A stretch of DNA of 64,000 nt. Source: Colletotrichum lupini (lineage: Eukaryota > Ascomycota > Sordariomycetes > Glomerellales > Glomerellaceae). Where the stretch lies: assembly GCF_023278565.1 (NCBI RefSeq), contig NC_064678.1, forward strand, positions 4,402,001-4,466,000. The letters run 5' to 3'. The position numbers and the translations under genes were made by a program. Positions 10,552 to 22,792 of the stretch are shown in pieces (the stretch's first letter is position 1; every line of letters starts with the position of its first letter). The notes beneath the pieces were generated by a model. The model saw only the letters and a list, made by a program, of their open reading frames with translations. It made no database searches and had not been told where the DNA came from.

Positions 10552-13500
10552 AAACCCGTCCTTCTAGCATTCGGTCAAGGACTTCTTGTGATAGGACGAA
10601 GGATCGAATGCCAAAAAATCATCAGGCAGCCTGGGATGTAAGTTAGGTAACGTAAGGTAGCTTGAGGGAGGGGTGGTCAGGTGAGAGCCAGCCGGCGGAG
10701 GAAATCGGTGCTACTCCAGACTAAGGCAACTGACTATGAGGCGACCACTTGTCATGCAGGTCGAAATATTCATCGGGAAAGGCGACTCTTGCTTGTTTTA
10801 TGGTGAATACCCAAGGGACTTAAGGACAGAGCCACATCCCATTGACCCATTGAGGCTCTGCTTCCACATACACGCACCCCTCCCCCGCCTGAGACCCACG
10901 AATTGGCCAAGAGCATATCGCCGCTCCCCCCTCTAGATCCAAGACAAGACCAACCTACCTATGCTTAGGTATGGTAGAATCCCTTCGAAGCCAGTAAAAT
11001 TGCTCAAAGACGCTAGCCTAGCAACATCGGACCATTGTGCAGTCTGTCTCAGTACATAAACGGCGACATAGCGAAAGGAGTGCCCGTTGGGTCCCTCGAA
11101 GTGTGTTATGGGAATCTGGGGTTACCGAGTTTTCTCACGTTCTCTCATGTGGTCTTGTGCAACAAAAGGCGTGACAATGTAGAAGCATTGGGGGAAACGT
11201 AGTCGTACAGGTACCAGGGTCCCTTGTATTGGAGAGCTCTGTCGGTCATTTCAGTGATACCTAGTTCGGCAAACTGCGGATACAGAGATGCGATGCAATG
11301 ATGTCCTACAAGTATGTCAGAGCCTTGCCGGGCACATTCTCTGGCGAGCATGCGGCTCTCGAAAATCAGGCTGTACAGGGGGGGGGTGGAGATTTATCAA
11401 CCTGTCCGGTCGAGACTGGCATTTCCCTGCTAGCACGTACATGCCTACCTGATTGCAGGAATGAGACTAAAGTGCACTCCAACCAATCAAAATACTGAAA
11501 AAGAGCCTCCATTCTCCTCCTCGATGAGACCAATATTACTCTCTCTCCCAAACTTTCCTCATCACCCGCATCATCGTTGCACTGCCTTAATCAAGGTGAG
11601 CTCTATGTGACGGCGATCTGGATCCTAGACTGATGCGGCTCTGCTTCGCGGCTCTTCACGAAGACTGTGCAGGTCGATGTTCCCTCGTCTGTTGCAATTA
11701 ACACTCTCCATACTTAGCCACCTTGTGCGTAAAGTGTATCTGCTGAGGTCCTTCTCTGGTTAGATGACACACCGCTCACGTGAGGCCTTTGTATAATCAT
11801 GTTACTCTACTCTGGTGAAACGAATGTATTCTCAGCGACTCCATCATCTGCATGCCTTAGTCGTCGTTCTCCTGCTATCGTCGCCTGACCAAAAGTCCGC
11901 GTTAGAAGGCCACGGAATCTCCCGAATTAGAATTTGCGCCCGTTCGTCGTCTTGTTCCGTAAGGACTACTAGGATATTGCAAATCTAGGGGTTCAGCTCG
12001 CCATTCGTGGCAGTTACGAGGCTGGCTCAAGGCGACTCATGTGCTTTGGGCACCAGATTCACATCGTCAGCGATCCACAACTTGAGCCATCATGTCAGAT
12101 GCGACAGTTTCCATCACAATGTCCGTAAACGAACACCCGAGCCTCAAGAATGTCGGCCTGACTGACCTATCAATAGCGATGACACTTGTCCGACTTCCTT
12201 TGGCTTAGACAACGTATGTGGCAATGTCTTATTCGCCGGGTATTGTCCTACCAACCGGCGTCATCAAATGATGCCTTCGAAGGCATTCTGGCCAGGTCTT
12301 GCATCATAGATAGAGTGGTACTGTCGGCTTCCCATGAACCAGCCACGTTCCGCTCGCTGGTTTATCGAGCCTTCTCAGTGATGCTGTGTTCGCACAAGTG
12401 CAAAATCCGACACAACTAGCAGCTCGTACGCGGCGTAAGTCCGGTTTCTGTTGATGCCCAAGATCTTGATGCTGACTTGGGCTCAGCCACGCTGATCTGT
12501 TATCGCCCTAAGGCCAGGTTCGAAGAGCGAGGCGATGGTAGAATATTTGGAGAAAATAACTCTCTGGGATACGCCACAGCCTCACGAAACACTCTCCCAT
12601 CAACTTTGAGGCCCTCAGATCGTCTACGAATGATTCACTTGTTATCAAAGACTAGGAAGATGAAGGGTGGTGAATTGCCGGTGCAAACCGAGCGCTTTTC
12701 TCTTGGAGGTCATCTCGATCCTGCAGTCAGGTGGAAAGGCTGAGGGAGTGCGTTAGTTATAGGAAGTGTCACACAATGCGAATTAAGGAGATGAGAGACT
12801 GAGAACAGTTCTCTGCAGAGGTAACAGTGCATACGTCTTTCCCATCATCTCGCTCATACTACCAGCAGAGGGTTTTACCAAGTGAAGCAATCCCCAACCA
12901 TATTAGTTTGCCCGGCGGACGCCGCCGTCAGCCTTTCATCCGCTGGGCCTAGTTTGGTAGCAGGGACACGGCCGGTGCTTTTTTGATTCTACGGTCGACA
13001 GCCTTACATTTCAAGGAGGTCGAAATCTACGGGACCTCAGCCTATGTCTTCAGCATTATCTGTACTACCTTGGCCCCCTGCGTTTCTTGGTGCCGGAGCT
13101 GTGGGTCTTTTACACCGGGGATTTGCCCGGTGAACCCCGGCATCTGACCGCCTTAGTGCTTACAACTGGGCTTTTCTTTTGGTACCTCGGTACCTAGCAA
13201 TTCAGATTTATTAGGGTATTGTTAATATGCAGTCCTCTTCATATAGTATATGGTAAGCATCGTTTATTATGTCGTCTCTAAATAGATCAGTAGTATAGTT
13301 GCTTCGAAAAGCCAAACATAATTAATTCTCAGCTTGTTATCATCGTAGCGTGGGATCGATAAGTCTATTTCACACATATTTCGGACGCAGATTACCTCAT
13401 GTGTGCTTCTCAGGTTTATTGTTCGTTATGGCACAGCTATGAGGGAGCCTCCCTATTACAAAAGATCCAAAATTCATTCCAGTACTCCTCTACACTGTTC

Positions 13501-13700
13501 GATGCTGTGCATCAAGGGCACAGCTCTTTACTGTGCGCAATGGCCATCCGCACTGTTTTCCTTAGCATAAAAGTAGCATGCTGCCGAATGAGAATTAGCT
13601 GGGTAGGATCCTCAATCCTGGTTTGCGACTTTCCTCTTTCATGTTTTAAACCTTTCCAAGACACACAATTCTGCATTTATTTTCTCGAAATTCACCGGCC
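10552..13700. other. 3.1 kb gene-free, partly AT-rich stretch
   Basis: No supported gene lies here. A short TTAGGTAACGTAAGGTAG motif sits at 10643-10660, a run of nine G at 11378-11386, and a perfect 7-bp inverted repeat at 13113-13132. The segment at about 13190-13400 is distinctly AT-rich compared with the rest. This could be decayed mobile DNA, but no transposase or LTR was recognised. Confidence 0.5.
13113..13132. repeat. Perfect inverted repeat (7-bp stem, 6-nt loop)
   Basis: CACCGGG at 13113-13119 is the exact reverse complement of CCCGGTG at 13126-13132, separated by GATTTG. It lies at the left edge of the AT-rich segment and about 570 nt before the MOSC fusion gene. Function unknown. 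Confidence 0.6.
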
Positions 13701-15408
13701 ATGAGTCTCACCGCAGAAATTGACCTGTGGTCACCTTTTACCAACGACACTCTGTTGGAGGTTCGCACCAGCGTGATGAAGAAGATGCCTAGACTAGAGG
13801 TCACGTCCGGAATCGACAAGGATTTGAGGCATGGTCCCATTCACGTATCATATCTCGGACTCGATGCGGATGAGCATGATCCAACTTTCCATGGTGGACC
13901 GGATAAGGCGATACACGGTTGTGAGTACATTGCAATGCTGGTTCAGGCGTTCTTCCCTCGTGACGCAGTTCTGAAAGTTTAGTCCAGATTGCTCCTCTCA
14001 CTATTCTGGTTGGAAGGCAGAGCATCCAATTGCAGCGGACAGATTCAGACCGGGAGCTTTTGGCGAAAACTTTGTCACCAGACACATGAATGAGCGCAAC
14101 GTTTGCATTGGCGATGTTATCGCCGTTGGTGCCGAAGTCGTGCTCCAAGTCAGTTTGCCACGACAACCATGTTACAAGCTCAATCATCGTTTCCAGTTAA
14201 AGAACTTTGCGCCTACGACGTTCAAGTCTAGTAGGACTGGCTGGTATTATCGTGTTTTGAAAGAGGGAACAGTCAAGGCTGGCGACGAAATTAGGCTCGT
14301 CGAGCGCAAGTGGCCCAAGTGGACTATTGAGAGGGTTCAGGAGTACCTGCACCGGAACCAAACCGACGCGGCTATGAATGAGGAACTTGCATCAATTGAA
14401 GACATGGGCAAGGAAAGTCGTGGCGCATTCCAGCGACGAGTGGCCAAGGCTAAAGCTCAAGTGAAGAGGGAAAAGGGGGACCAGTGGAGAGACTTTAAGA
14501 TTATCGAAAAGACAAGACAAACCTCGAGAATCTCATCGTTTGTCCTCGAAGCCATCAACCCGATCGAGAACCCAGAATATCTCAACGAAGGGGCTCACGC
14601 AAAGCTCAAACTTCCGAATGGCCTCCTTCGGTCTTACTCCGTCATCTCTGGGGACCGCAACAAGTTCGAGCTCGGCATTGCTCTCGAGGATAAGGGCCGT
14701 GGAGGATCCCTCTACATCCACAACTCTATGTCTGTAGGCGACATCCTTCAGGTTGGGCGAATGACAACCGACGTACAAGTTGCCAGTGCCTCAAGCAATC
14801 ACGTCTTCATTGTGGGAGGTATCGGTATCACCGCCTTTTTGGTCCTTGCCGAGGCCTACCACGAAGTCCACTACAATTTCGAGATGCACTACGCCGTTCG
14901 CTCGGACGACGATATACCGTTTCGTTCTCGCTTGGATGCTCTTGGGAGTAGTGTTCGATTTTACGACCGTAGTAAAGGCGAGAGGATGGATATCACCGAG
15001 ATCATCAAGACGCTCAAGTGGAACAGCCACGTCTACGTTTGCGGACCTACGCGAATGACCGATGCTGTAAGGGTAACCGCAGAGGATTGTGGTCTCGATG
15101 AGGGCGACGTACATTACGAAGCCTTCTCTGCCGATACATCGGGAGACCCATTCGAGGCAGAGGTTCTGAATCGAGGCGGCAAGATCCTGAAGGTGGGCGA
15201 GGAGGAGACGCTGCTGGAAGTACTTAAGCGGGAGATCGGGGGCGATGTGGAGAGTAGCTGCGAAGTCGGTAACTGTGGAACTTGCAAAGTTGCGCTTAAG
15301 AGCGGTCGAGTCGATCACAGAGGCACAGCTCTATCTGGCGACGACAAACTTGAGTCAATGCTGAGTTGCGTGAGTCGTGGTATTGGAAGAATAGCAATCG
15401 AGATTTGA
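13701..15408 (+). CDS. MOSC domain / FAD-NAD reductase / 2Fe-2S ferredoxin fusion oxidoreductase
   Basis: Exons 13701-13920 and 13988-15408 are joined by a 67-nt intron to give 546 aa; the join restores the motif HGYCSSHY. Residues about 20-180 are a MOSC domain (GPDKAIHGY, FGENF, Cys135 in PRQPCYKL as the candidate molybdenum ligand). About 240-345 is a flavin-binding reductase domain (RSYSV at 288-292). About 346-455 is the NAD domain (GGIGITAFL at 350-358, CGPTRM). The C-terminus is a plant-type ferredoxin domain with Cys498, Cys503, Cys506 and Cys534 as 2Fe-2S ligands. MOSC proteins of the YiiM/mARC kind reduce N-hydroxylated compounds using electrons from such reductases, so this looks like a one-chain version. 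The physiological substrate is unknown. There is no targeting signal. Confidence 0.9.
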
Positions 15409-15837
15409 TTGACCACCAGTCTAAACACGCTCTCTGCTAGATTGCTACAGTATATCCAACTTCGCTTTGGTTTCACATCATATTTGATTCAAAATAGACA
15501 GTGTTAAAGCCAGAGCGTTGTGTGCCACCGTACCTCAATTACTCCGAGAGTGCAACAGAAACAACCTTAGTACCTAAACTAAGTAAGACGGAGAGAGATC
15601 GGCCACCTCACCGAGCTCGGTGTCGATCGCCCTTACCGTTGATAAGAGTGGTGGGGTATAGAGCACGGGCCATGAGGCTGGGTCAGGCCAATGATGGTAG
15701 CTTCTGATAATAATCAGAGACCCACCTTGACTTTTTTCTCAGGCTGGCTTCGATCGATCCGACAAGAATTCTAGCTGCTCACTCTTACTTCCATAGGACG
15801 ACAACATTTCTTCGCGTTGAGCCGATCCCCCGCCAAT
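15409..15837. other. Intergenic region upstream of RRP7
   Basis: This 429-nt stretch is the 3' flank of the MOSC fusion gene and the promoter of RRP7. It contains a small inverted repeat, CTGAT-AATA-ATCAG, near 15705. No gene is seen. Confidence 0.55.
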
Positions 15838-16779
15838 ATGTCAACCGCCGAGTCCCAAGGGGATGGCTTCCTTCTCTTGCCAGTGAAGCTCCCAGCACTT
15901 CCCTCGTGCCCCATCACCGCTCTTCACGAGATCCGCGTTCGACGAAATGCGCCCAGGATCCCGACCGAGATCGATGATCGAAGTCTCTTTCTCAAGAACG
16001 TCCCCGTCGACAGCACCGAAGCTCATTTTCGCCAAGTTTTCTCCGCTCTCGTTGGTCCAGGTCGCTTCGAAAGCATTGCATTCGAGGATGATCGGAAGAA
16101 TGCCGCAGCTGTCGACCCAGTCAACGCTGCGAAGATTATGGGTCTAGGCAAGAAGCGCAAGCGCGGCGAACAGGAAGCAGAAGAGAGAGCCCGGGAGGAA
16201 GAAATCGCACGACTGCCCGAGACTTGGACGAGAAGATTGCGAAAAAGCGGTAGCAGCGCCATTGCTCTCTTCGCAGATGAAAAGAGCGTCGAGCTCGTGC
16301 TCAAGGCTATCAGGAAGGCGAACAAGACGACAAAATTTCCCGTCTGGGGACAGGGTGTTTCCGAGGATGAGCCCGAGCTTGGATCCGAATGGGTATCTGC
16401 ACACATTCAGCTGTCGCGCTGTGACAAGGCGGCAACGCAGAAGTCGGTTCACGCCTTCTTCAACGTTTTCAACCGCAAGGAGAAGGAAGCGGCGGAGATG
16501 GCCAAGAGGTTGCGCAATGAGCCAGACGAGGACGGCTTCGTCACAGTTGTCCGCGGTGGCCGTGTTGCTCCGGCCAACAAGAACGAGGCCGAAGAAGCCC
16601 GACAGAAGATGATCGACAGGGCCTCGAAGAAGAAGGACGAGACTACGGACTTCTACCGCTTCCAACTGCGCGAGCGTCGCAAGGCGGAACAAGCCGCTAT
16701 GCTGAAGAGATTCGACGAGGACAAGAAGAAGGTCGATGCCATGAAGGAGAAGCGTGGCAAGTTCAGGCCGGAAACATGA
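15838..16779 (+). CDS. RRP7: Ribosomal RNA-processing protein Rrp7
   Basis: A single exon codes 313 aa from the first ATG (15838). The N-terminal part holds an RRM-like segment (RSLFLKNVPVDSTEAHFRQV, residues about 48-67) and a second strand set around SSAIALFADEKSVELVL. The C-terminal 100 residues are highly charged and helical and end in EKRGKFRPET, a hallmark of the Rrp7 C-terminal domain. In yeast Rrp7 acts in the UTP-C/CURI complex in the nucleolus, in small-subunit pre-rRNA processing, and links rRNA processing to ribosomal protein transcription. Length fits the family (297 aa in yeast). Confidence 0.93.
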   Translation: MSTAESQGDGFLLLPVKLPALPSCPITALHEIRVRRNAPRIPTEIDDRSLFLKNVPVDSTEAHFRQVFSALVGPGRFESIAFEDDRKNAAAVDPVNAAKIMGLGKKRKRGEQEAEERAREEEIARLPETWTRRLRKSGSSAIALFADEKSVELVLKAIRKANKTTKFPVWGQGVSEDEPELGSEWVSAHIQLSRCDKAATQKSVHAFFNVFNRKEKEAAEMAKRLRNEPDEDGFVTVVRGGRVAPANKNEAEEARQKMIDRASKKKDETTDFYRFQLRERRKAEQAAMLKRFDEDKKKVDAMKEKRGKFRPET

Positions 16780-19301
16780 ATCTACAGAGGACGTTTCCAA
16801 CACATTAAACAAGATACCCATGTAAAAAACATCAACTTCAGCGTAAGTGGTCTCTCCTCTTTCTCAGTGTACTCCCCTCTACATGATGACGCACGCGGGG
16901 CCAGCGGAGCACCTGCAGGCGAAGGGCTTGTCCCAGAGCCAGTGGTGCAGTGCCGACAAACACCGCGTTATATATATCTTCTCAACTTTGTCTGATATTT
17001 CGATCGGGGCTTTCTACTTTCGCGATTAACGATAACGCTTGGAAAAAACAAAGGCTTACGCAATGCTAGACCACCAGATTTAGAGATCAAAGAGGCAGGC
17101 TCCTACGGCAGCAAGAGGCCTGTTGTTCGAGTCATAGAATCACGTTTGCGGAAACAGGACGGCTTCCGCCGAAGAGACTTGCCGTACACCTTCACGCCCT
17201 TTTGCCCAGGAGTGAGGGAGGTCGAGTGGGTGGAATGAGGAAACCTGTGCCGAGTCGAGTCGCAAAATAGAACCGCCGCGGCACAGATGACCACGGATTG
17301 GTCTGATATTTGCTACCGCCACGCCTCCCAGCGTCCTCGGTAGAAAAAATACAAAGCCACGTGTGCGGCAAGTCGATGTCTCCCAGTCATGGCCTTCTTT
17401 CCCAAGGCAATTCCCGCAATCCTGGATTGAACAACGCGGCAGGTTCAGGTTCTGGACCAGTGAATGCCTATTGCTTAATCAAACGCTCCTCTGTGCAGCG
17501 CGTGGCGTCAATGTTCTTTTCGACAGTACTCCCATTCAGGTGTTGATTGTATTTTACTTGCTGCCCCTATGCCCCTCTACTTCTTCCCACCTCGTCTGGG
17601 TTCCAGTTCCGCCACGATGTTTTAGCGCCAGAGCCGGGGTATCATACTTCTCAACTGGTTCTAGTGGAAGAGTACTTGATGCGCCAGTGCTGGGCTACCA
17701 CATGGCTGGTTCTCATGAATCGCGACGAGCGGGTGAACTGAACGAGAAATTTCATTTCTTCGGGGGTCACCAAAGTTCCACGGTTCAATATGTACATCGT
17801 CCACCGCTCTCTCACAACTGCTCTGCGGTGACTTACAAAAGATCCATTTCATGCGTATCTGCTTACTCTGTGCCGCACGTCGACGTCTAATTCATGAAAA
17901 GATCCTGGCACGATGCGGGTTTACGGCTATCGTCGCCGGGTTCACCTCACCAACAAGGGCTTGAATGATGCTTACTGCCTCGGCGTCTGTATCCGATTCG
18001 GCATAGGCCAAAGTAGGAAGAGAAGCCCCGCAACACCCACGAAATTTATCATGGGGTCACTCTGAGCCCTTTTTCCGTGGTGTTTATGACTTCCACATAC
18101 CCACTCCTGAGCGCTGAGACCCTGCCAAGCATCGCCATACTCGCGCACCGATGCTTGTCGTCTTCAGCTACATCCGAGAATAGCATCGCAGTTGAGGATG
18201 GCATTTCCATCTTCGCCTGAAGTCTCTAGCGTGGGAAACAGAATCCTGCCGCTCGTCACACGGACTTTGACGCGATGGGCCGCGATTGCTAACTAAAGGA
18301 TTCATGACATGCGAAAACCATGTAAGATTGAGCAAACGACTCAGGATCCAGTGGGTAATTAGGGATTCATACCGCGCCGCAGTCTACTCTTGTGAGCATA
18401 ATGCACGGTACTTTACAAATTTGAGGAACCCTTATTTTCTCTCAGGATCGTATGTATGCATACCTATAGCTTATTCCCGCCTACATTACGTATAAACCAA
18501 AAGAGCGGCTGCATTGAGTCGAGGGGAGGGAATAACCTAATTAGCCGCAAAAAGCCACCAAGTCCAGCCGCACCTGGCTCCTCGCAGTAACAATAGTCGT
18601 CAACCAACATCCCCTTTGAGTTAGTCCATCGGCCGATACAAGTCGAGAGACTAACACCATAGCCGCATCGCTCGACGCCCCCGTGGCACCCATCGTGGGA
18701 TCCCCCAATCACTGTCAATCTTTCCCATTTCTGTAATTTCCTGGGCCCCTTTCCCGCACCTGATTTGGCGTAGTCAGGGTCGATTCTCCGGCTGGTGCCC
18801 GGACCTCACGATGCTTGGCCTCGGCAGCCATCATGGGAGTCGTGCATACGAAGATGACTTCCTTTGCAAACCTCCTTCCCCTTCCGGGGCACACAGACAG
18901 CAATGGCGAATAGTCCAGCACGACCGGACAGGCCATCTTAGACTCTGTTCAGCGGGCCCTAAAGGAGGATATTTCCAAGATGAGAACCTCGCTTAGCCCT
19001 TCAAGGACGTCTAGCCCGCGGTGCCGCTGTGCCTCTGGCCGTGTAAGTGGCCTCTGTACCAGCGGCACGGGACAGATGCTCAAGCATCCAACGGGATGGC
19101 AGGACATCTTAAGCGGCACCTCGTCCGCCTAGAATGGGCTTCGTCCCATTCACCTCACGCACCACATCCGCCAACAGCTGTGTCGTCCAGCATTTCCTAG
19201 AGCACTCTTGCTCGTCCAACGACGTATCTCACGTCAAGCCATTCGTTATTCTCTATACAGCCTAACAAAGTCTCTCTTTGGTTAATCATAATACAGCCAT
19301 A
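16780..19301. other. 2.5 kb gene-free stretch before the GH16 gene
   Basis: This is the 3' flank of RRP7 and the promoter of the GH16 gene. The longest open frame (17363-17890, +) has a random-looking composition and no recognisable motif. No RNA gene or repeat was recognised. Confidence 0.55.
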
Positions 19302-22084
19302 ATGGCACCTTCACTCTTTACCCTAGGCACGGCTGCCCTGGCCTTGGCTGGTGACGCTGTCGCCAAGCAGTTCGTCCTTGACGACACATACGACTCCACG
19401 AACTTCTTCGACAAGTTTGACTTTTTCGAGAGCAAGTACGGCACGGGAGATTATAATGACGTCGATCTCACCTCGGGCTACATCAACTATCGCACCCGTG
19501 TCGATGCCCAGAAGCTGGGCCTCATCAGCAATGCCGACGGCGAGGTCTACGTGGGTCCTGATGCCCACAACGTCACCGAGTTCCCCGGTGTTGGCCGTTC
19601 AAGTGTGAGACTCGAGAGCAAGGCAATTTACAACAAGTCTCTCATGGTCGCCCGCTTTTCTCATCTTCCTAAACCTGTCTGCGGTGCCTGGCCTGCTTTG
19701 TAAGTTCTCTATCCAAGAGTGAACATCCAGTTCTCCCTATACTAACATCATTGAAGCTGGTCCTACGGTTCTCCGTGGCCCAAGAAAGGCGAGCTTGACT
19801 TCTTTGAGGGCTGGAACAACGCGGTATGGATACAGCCTGTATGTTTGCACTCCAAGAGCTTTGCTAAACAACTACGATAGGCTGCCAACAAGCCTGCTGC
19901 CCACACCTACCTCACGTCCGAACAGGGCCAGTGTGTCATCAGTGAAATCGGGCAGACAGCCAAGGTTAACACAGCAAACTGTGATCAACTGGCTCCTGGA
20001 CAATACACCAATGAGGGTTGTACTACTACAGCCACCTCTGCTGACCCTTGGGGCTCGTCCGATGGTGGTATCTGTAAGTGAAGCCAGCATATCAGTCTTG
20101 GGATGGTCTCAACTAATCCTTCGAAATAGATGCTGTTGAGTGGACAGACGACTACATCAAGTTCTTTGGTAAGGAGCCTCCAAACCCTACTTTTCAATGC
20201 GAATGTATATACAACAGGTAGCTAACATGGCACCTAGCCTGGACCCATTCCGCAGCTCCCAAGAACATTGGCTCCGACTCGCCTGATACCTCCTCTTGGG
20301 GAACTCCCTCCATGCTCATCGCCAATGATAAGTGCAACATCAACAGCCACTTTGCCGATCAGCGACTCGTTCTGAACATTGACTTCTGCGGTGTTCTCGC
20401 CGGCAATGAGTACATCTGGAAGGACCAGTGCGCCGCGTCCACTGGTCACTCTGTCTGCTCGTCCTATGTCGCGGCGAATCCCAGCGCCTATAAGGACACC
20501 TATTTCAAGATCAAGGACATTCGTGTGTTCAAGGAGGGCAGCAAAGCAGTGACGACTTCTGCGTCCTCTTCGTCTACCTCTTCGTCTACCTCTACCTCTA
20601 CCTCTACCTCCATCTCAACCTCTACCTCGACATCTGCCACAACGTCGTCTGCTTCGACATCATCTGCCTCCACATCACCCGCCTCGACGTCTTCCGCCTC
20701 GACGTCTTCCGCCTCGACATCATCTGCCTCCACATCACCCGCCTCGACGTCTTCCGCCTCGACGTCTTCCGCCTCGACGTCTTCCGCTTCGACATCGTCT
20801 GCAGTCACGTCGACTACCATCTCCACATCGGCATCTGCTTCGGCGTCCGCGTCTGCTTCCGCCTCAACCTCAACGAGCGCCTCCATCTCTGCTTCTGCTA
20901 GCGGCTCGGTCACGGCAAAGAACACGTCTATCAGCGCCTCTGACTCCAAGACCGCCTCAGCTTCTGGCACTGCCTCTAGCACCGCATCTGCCTCTGGCAC
21001 CGCATCTGCCTCTGGCACCGCCTCTGCCTCAGGAACTGCCTCTGCCTCCGGAACTGCCTCTGGTTCAGCGTCTGGATCTGGATCTGGGTCTGGGTCTGCC
21101 TCTGTCTCCGGCTCCAAGTCTGCCTCCGCCTCTATTACTCCCACTGGCCTAATTACCACAAGTGCCACTGGCACCAAGTCAGCTACCGCCAGCGCATCCG
21201 GTTCCATCTCCATCAAGTCCAACAGCAAGTCCGACGAGGATGTCTGTACCGAGAGCGACGCCACCAGCACCAAGACTGGCGTCACCAGCAAACAGACACA
21301 GGCGGCTGTGACGAAAACTCCTCCCGTCGAGCTCACGACCTCGACAGTCTACACCACTAAGGTGTCTACAATTACCGCGTGCCCGCCCACCGTCACCAAC
21401 TGCCCAGCCCACATCGGCAAGGTCACGACGCAGACCATAGCTCTGTACACCACGGTCTGCCCCGTCTCATCTGTCCCTGCTCCCAAGCCCACCGAGCCGG
21501 TCAAGGGCAACGACAAGCCCAACGACAAGCCCAATGATAAGTCCAACGCTGGCCCTGGCACTGCCCCTGGCGTCTCGACCACCACCTTCACCACCGTCTA
21601 TACCATCACTAAGTGCCCGCCCTCCGTCACAAACTGCCCCGTCGGTAGCGTCACCACTAAGATCGTCACGACATCGGTTCCCTCTGCCGGCACCTCCGTG
21701 CCCATCGTGACAAAGGTCGTCCCCACGGCCCCCTCGGGCCCTAACTCCGCCCCCGGCCTGACCAAGACCCTCTCCACGGTCTCCCCATCTGGAGTCCCTC
21801 CCACGCCCAGCGCCCCTGGTGGTAACAACTACGGCTCCGGCTCCGGCAACGGCAACGGCACCATCCCCAAGCCTCCTACCGGCTTCAATGCCACCGTCCC
21901 GGTGACCAAGGCTACCACTCTCACTGCCTCCAAGCCCGCGGGGACGGCCCCCGGTGCATCAACAACTGGCTACTCTAGCGCCAGCTACCCGACCAAACCG
22001 GCTGTTGTTGTCAACGCGGCCGTTCAGGCGGGTGCCAGCTTCCTGCTGATGGCTATTGGTGCCCTCGCCGCCTTGGCTCTTTGA
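19302..22084 (+). CDS. GPI-anchored GH16 endo-1,3(4)-beta-glucanase-like cell wall protein with Ser/Thr-rich repeats
   Basis: Five exons, 19302-19699, 19757-19823, 19881-20073, 20130-20168 and 20238-22084, give 847 aa; all joins keep frame. Residues 1-22 are a secretion signal. Residues about 24-333 are a GH16 laminarinase-type domain with the catalytic GELDFFEGWN motif: Glu145 as nucleophile and Glu150 as acid/base, with Asp147 between them. Residues about 338-560 are a mucin-like region built from STSSA pentapeptides and SGTASA units. After it come two copies of a TVYTT..CPPTVTNCP module and a Pro/Thr/Gly-rich tail. A terminal hydrophobic stretch (GASFLLMAIGALAALAL) fits GPI attachment. The enzyme probably cleaves or remodels beta-glucan at the wall. 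The start is the first ATG in frame. Substrate preference cannot be read from sequence. Confidence 0.92.
20560..21120 (+). repeat. In-frame short tandem repeats coding Ser/Thr/Ala-rich stalk
   Basis: Degenerate 15-nt units code the pentapeptide STSSA/STSPA, including a duplicated larger block around 20650-20740 and 20725-20800. They are followed by units coding SGTASA and then SGSGSG. They lie inside the GH16 gene, keep frame and form an O-glycosylation-prone stalk. Such arrays commonly vary in length between strains. Confidence 0.85.
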
Positions 22085-22792
22085 ATGGCTACAACGCTTT
22101 ATTTCCTTTCGGCGATGTTGACGGTGCAGATGTTGAACAATGTTTAATGTATACTGAGATGTTTGTAATTTGGTACAAAGAGATCGATCACAGTCATGGT
22201 CTTTCCTTTTGTTAATACTAGTACATGATCGGCACATCAACTTAGACTTAGAGACATATTAAACTTAGCTAGCTGCCCGGCTGCTTTGCAACTCTTCAAT
22301 AACAAAGGCATCGAGCTTCATGATGTACACCGAGGTTTCACCTAAAAGAGGGTAGTCCCTGAAGAACTTAACGTCGGTACCTTATGTTCAGCATGTGAGA
22401 GAGTCCCATGATTGAGCTGAGTGATGACTATTGTCGTTGAGGAATTCCAATTTTTGTCTACTGGCTTTTTGACCTTCAAGGGCCTTTTTACTAATCTACA
22501 TGAATGATGATGATGCGTGATACCCCCGTTCGCTTCCGTGAAACCCCCCCCAAAATCGATTCCAGGGAACCGAGGAGTTCCCAAATAAGACAATTCCACG
22601 CACTACTTCACTGGGACCCGGCGTCTGTTCAACTGCCCACACATCTGAGGTAGTCTTTTTCTTCTTCATCGTTATCAAATGTCGTCCATTCTTGCCATCC
22701 CGCTCTCCATAGCAGCCTTCAAGCGGCAAGCTAGCTGTGACGTAGTCCCTAGTCACAGGGGCGGAAGGCCTAGTGCCATGGGCAGATGGACC
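22085..22792. other. Convergent 3' region GH16/SPT6
   Basis: Both flanking genes end here. The sequence is AT-rich after 22085, in keeping with untranslated ends. No gene or RNA is seen. Confidence 0.6.

Noticed and set aside
16144..16821. 225-codon open frame antisense to RRP7
   Set aside because: Shadow of the RRP7 coding sequence, caused by codon bias.
17363..17890. 175-codon open frame in the gap between RRP7 and the GH16 gene
   Set aside because: No recognisable features and no conserved-looking segment; probably chance.
20500..21336. 278-codon open frame antisense to the GH16 gene
   Set aside because: It is the mirror of the Ser/Thr repeat region, reading as Asp/Glu/Val/Ala repeats; an artefact of repetitive coding DNA.
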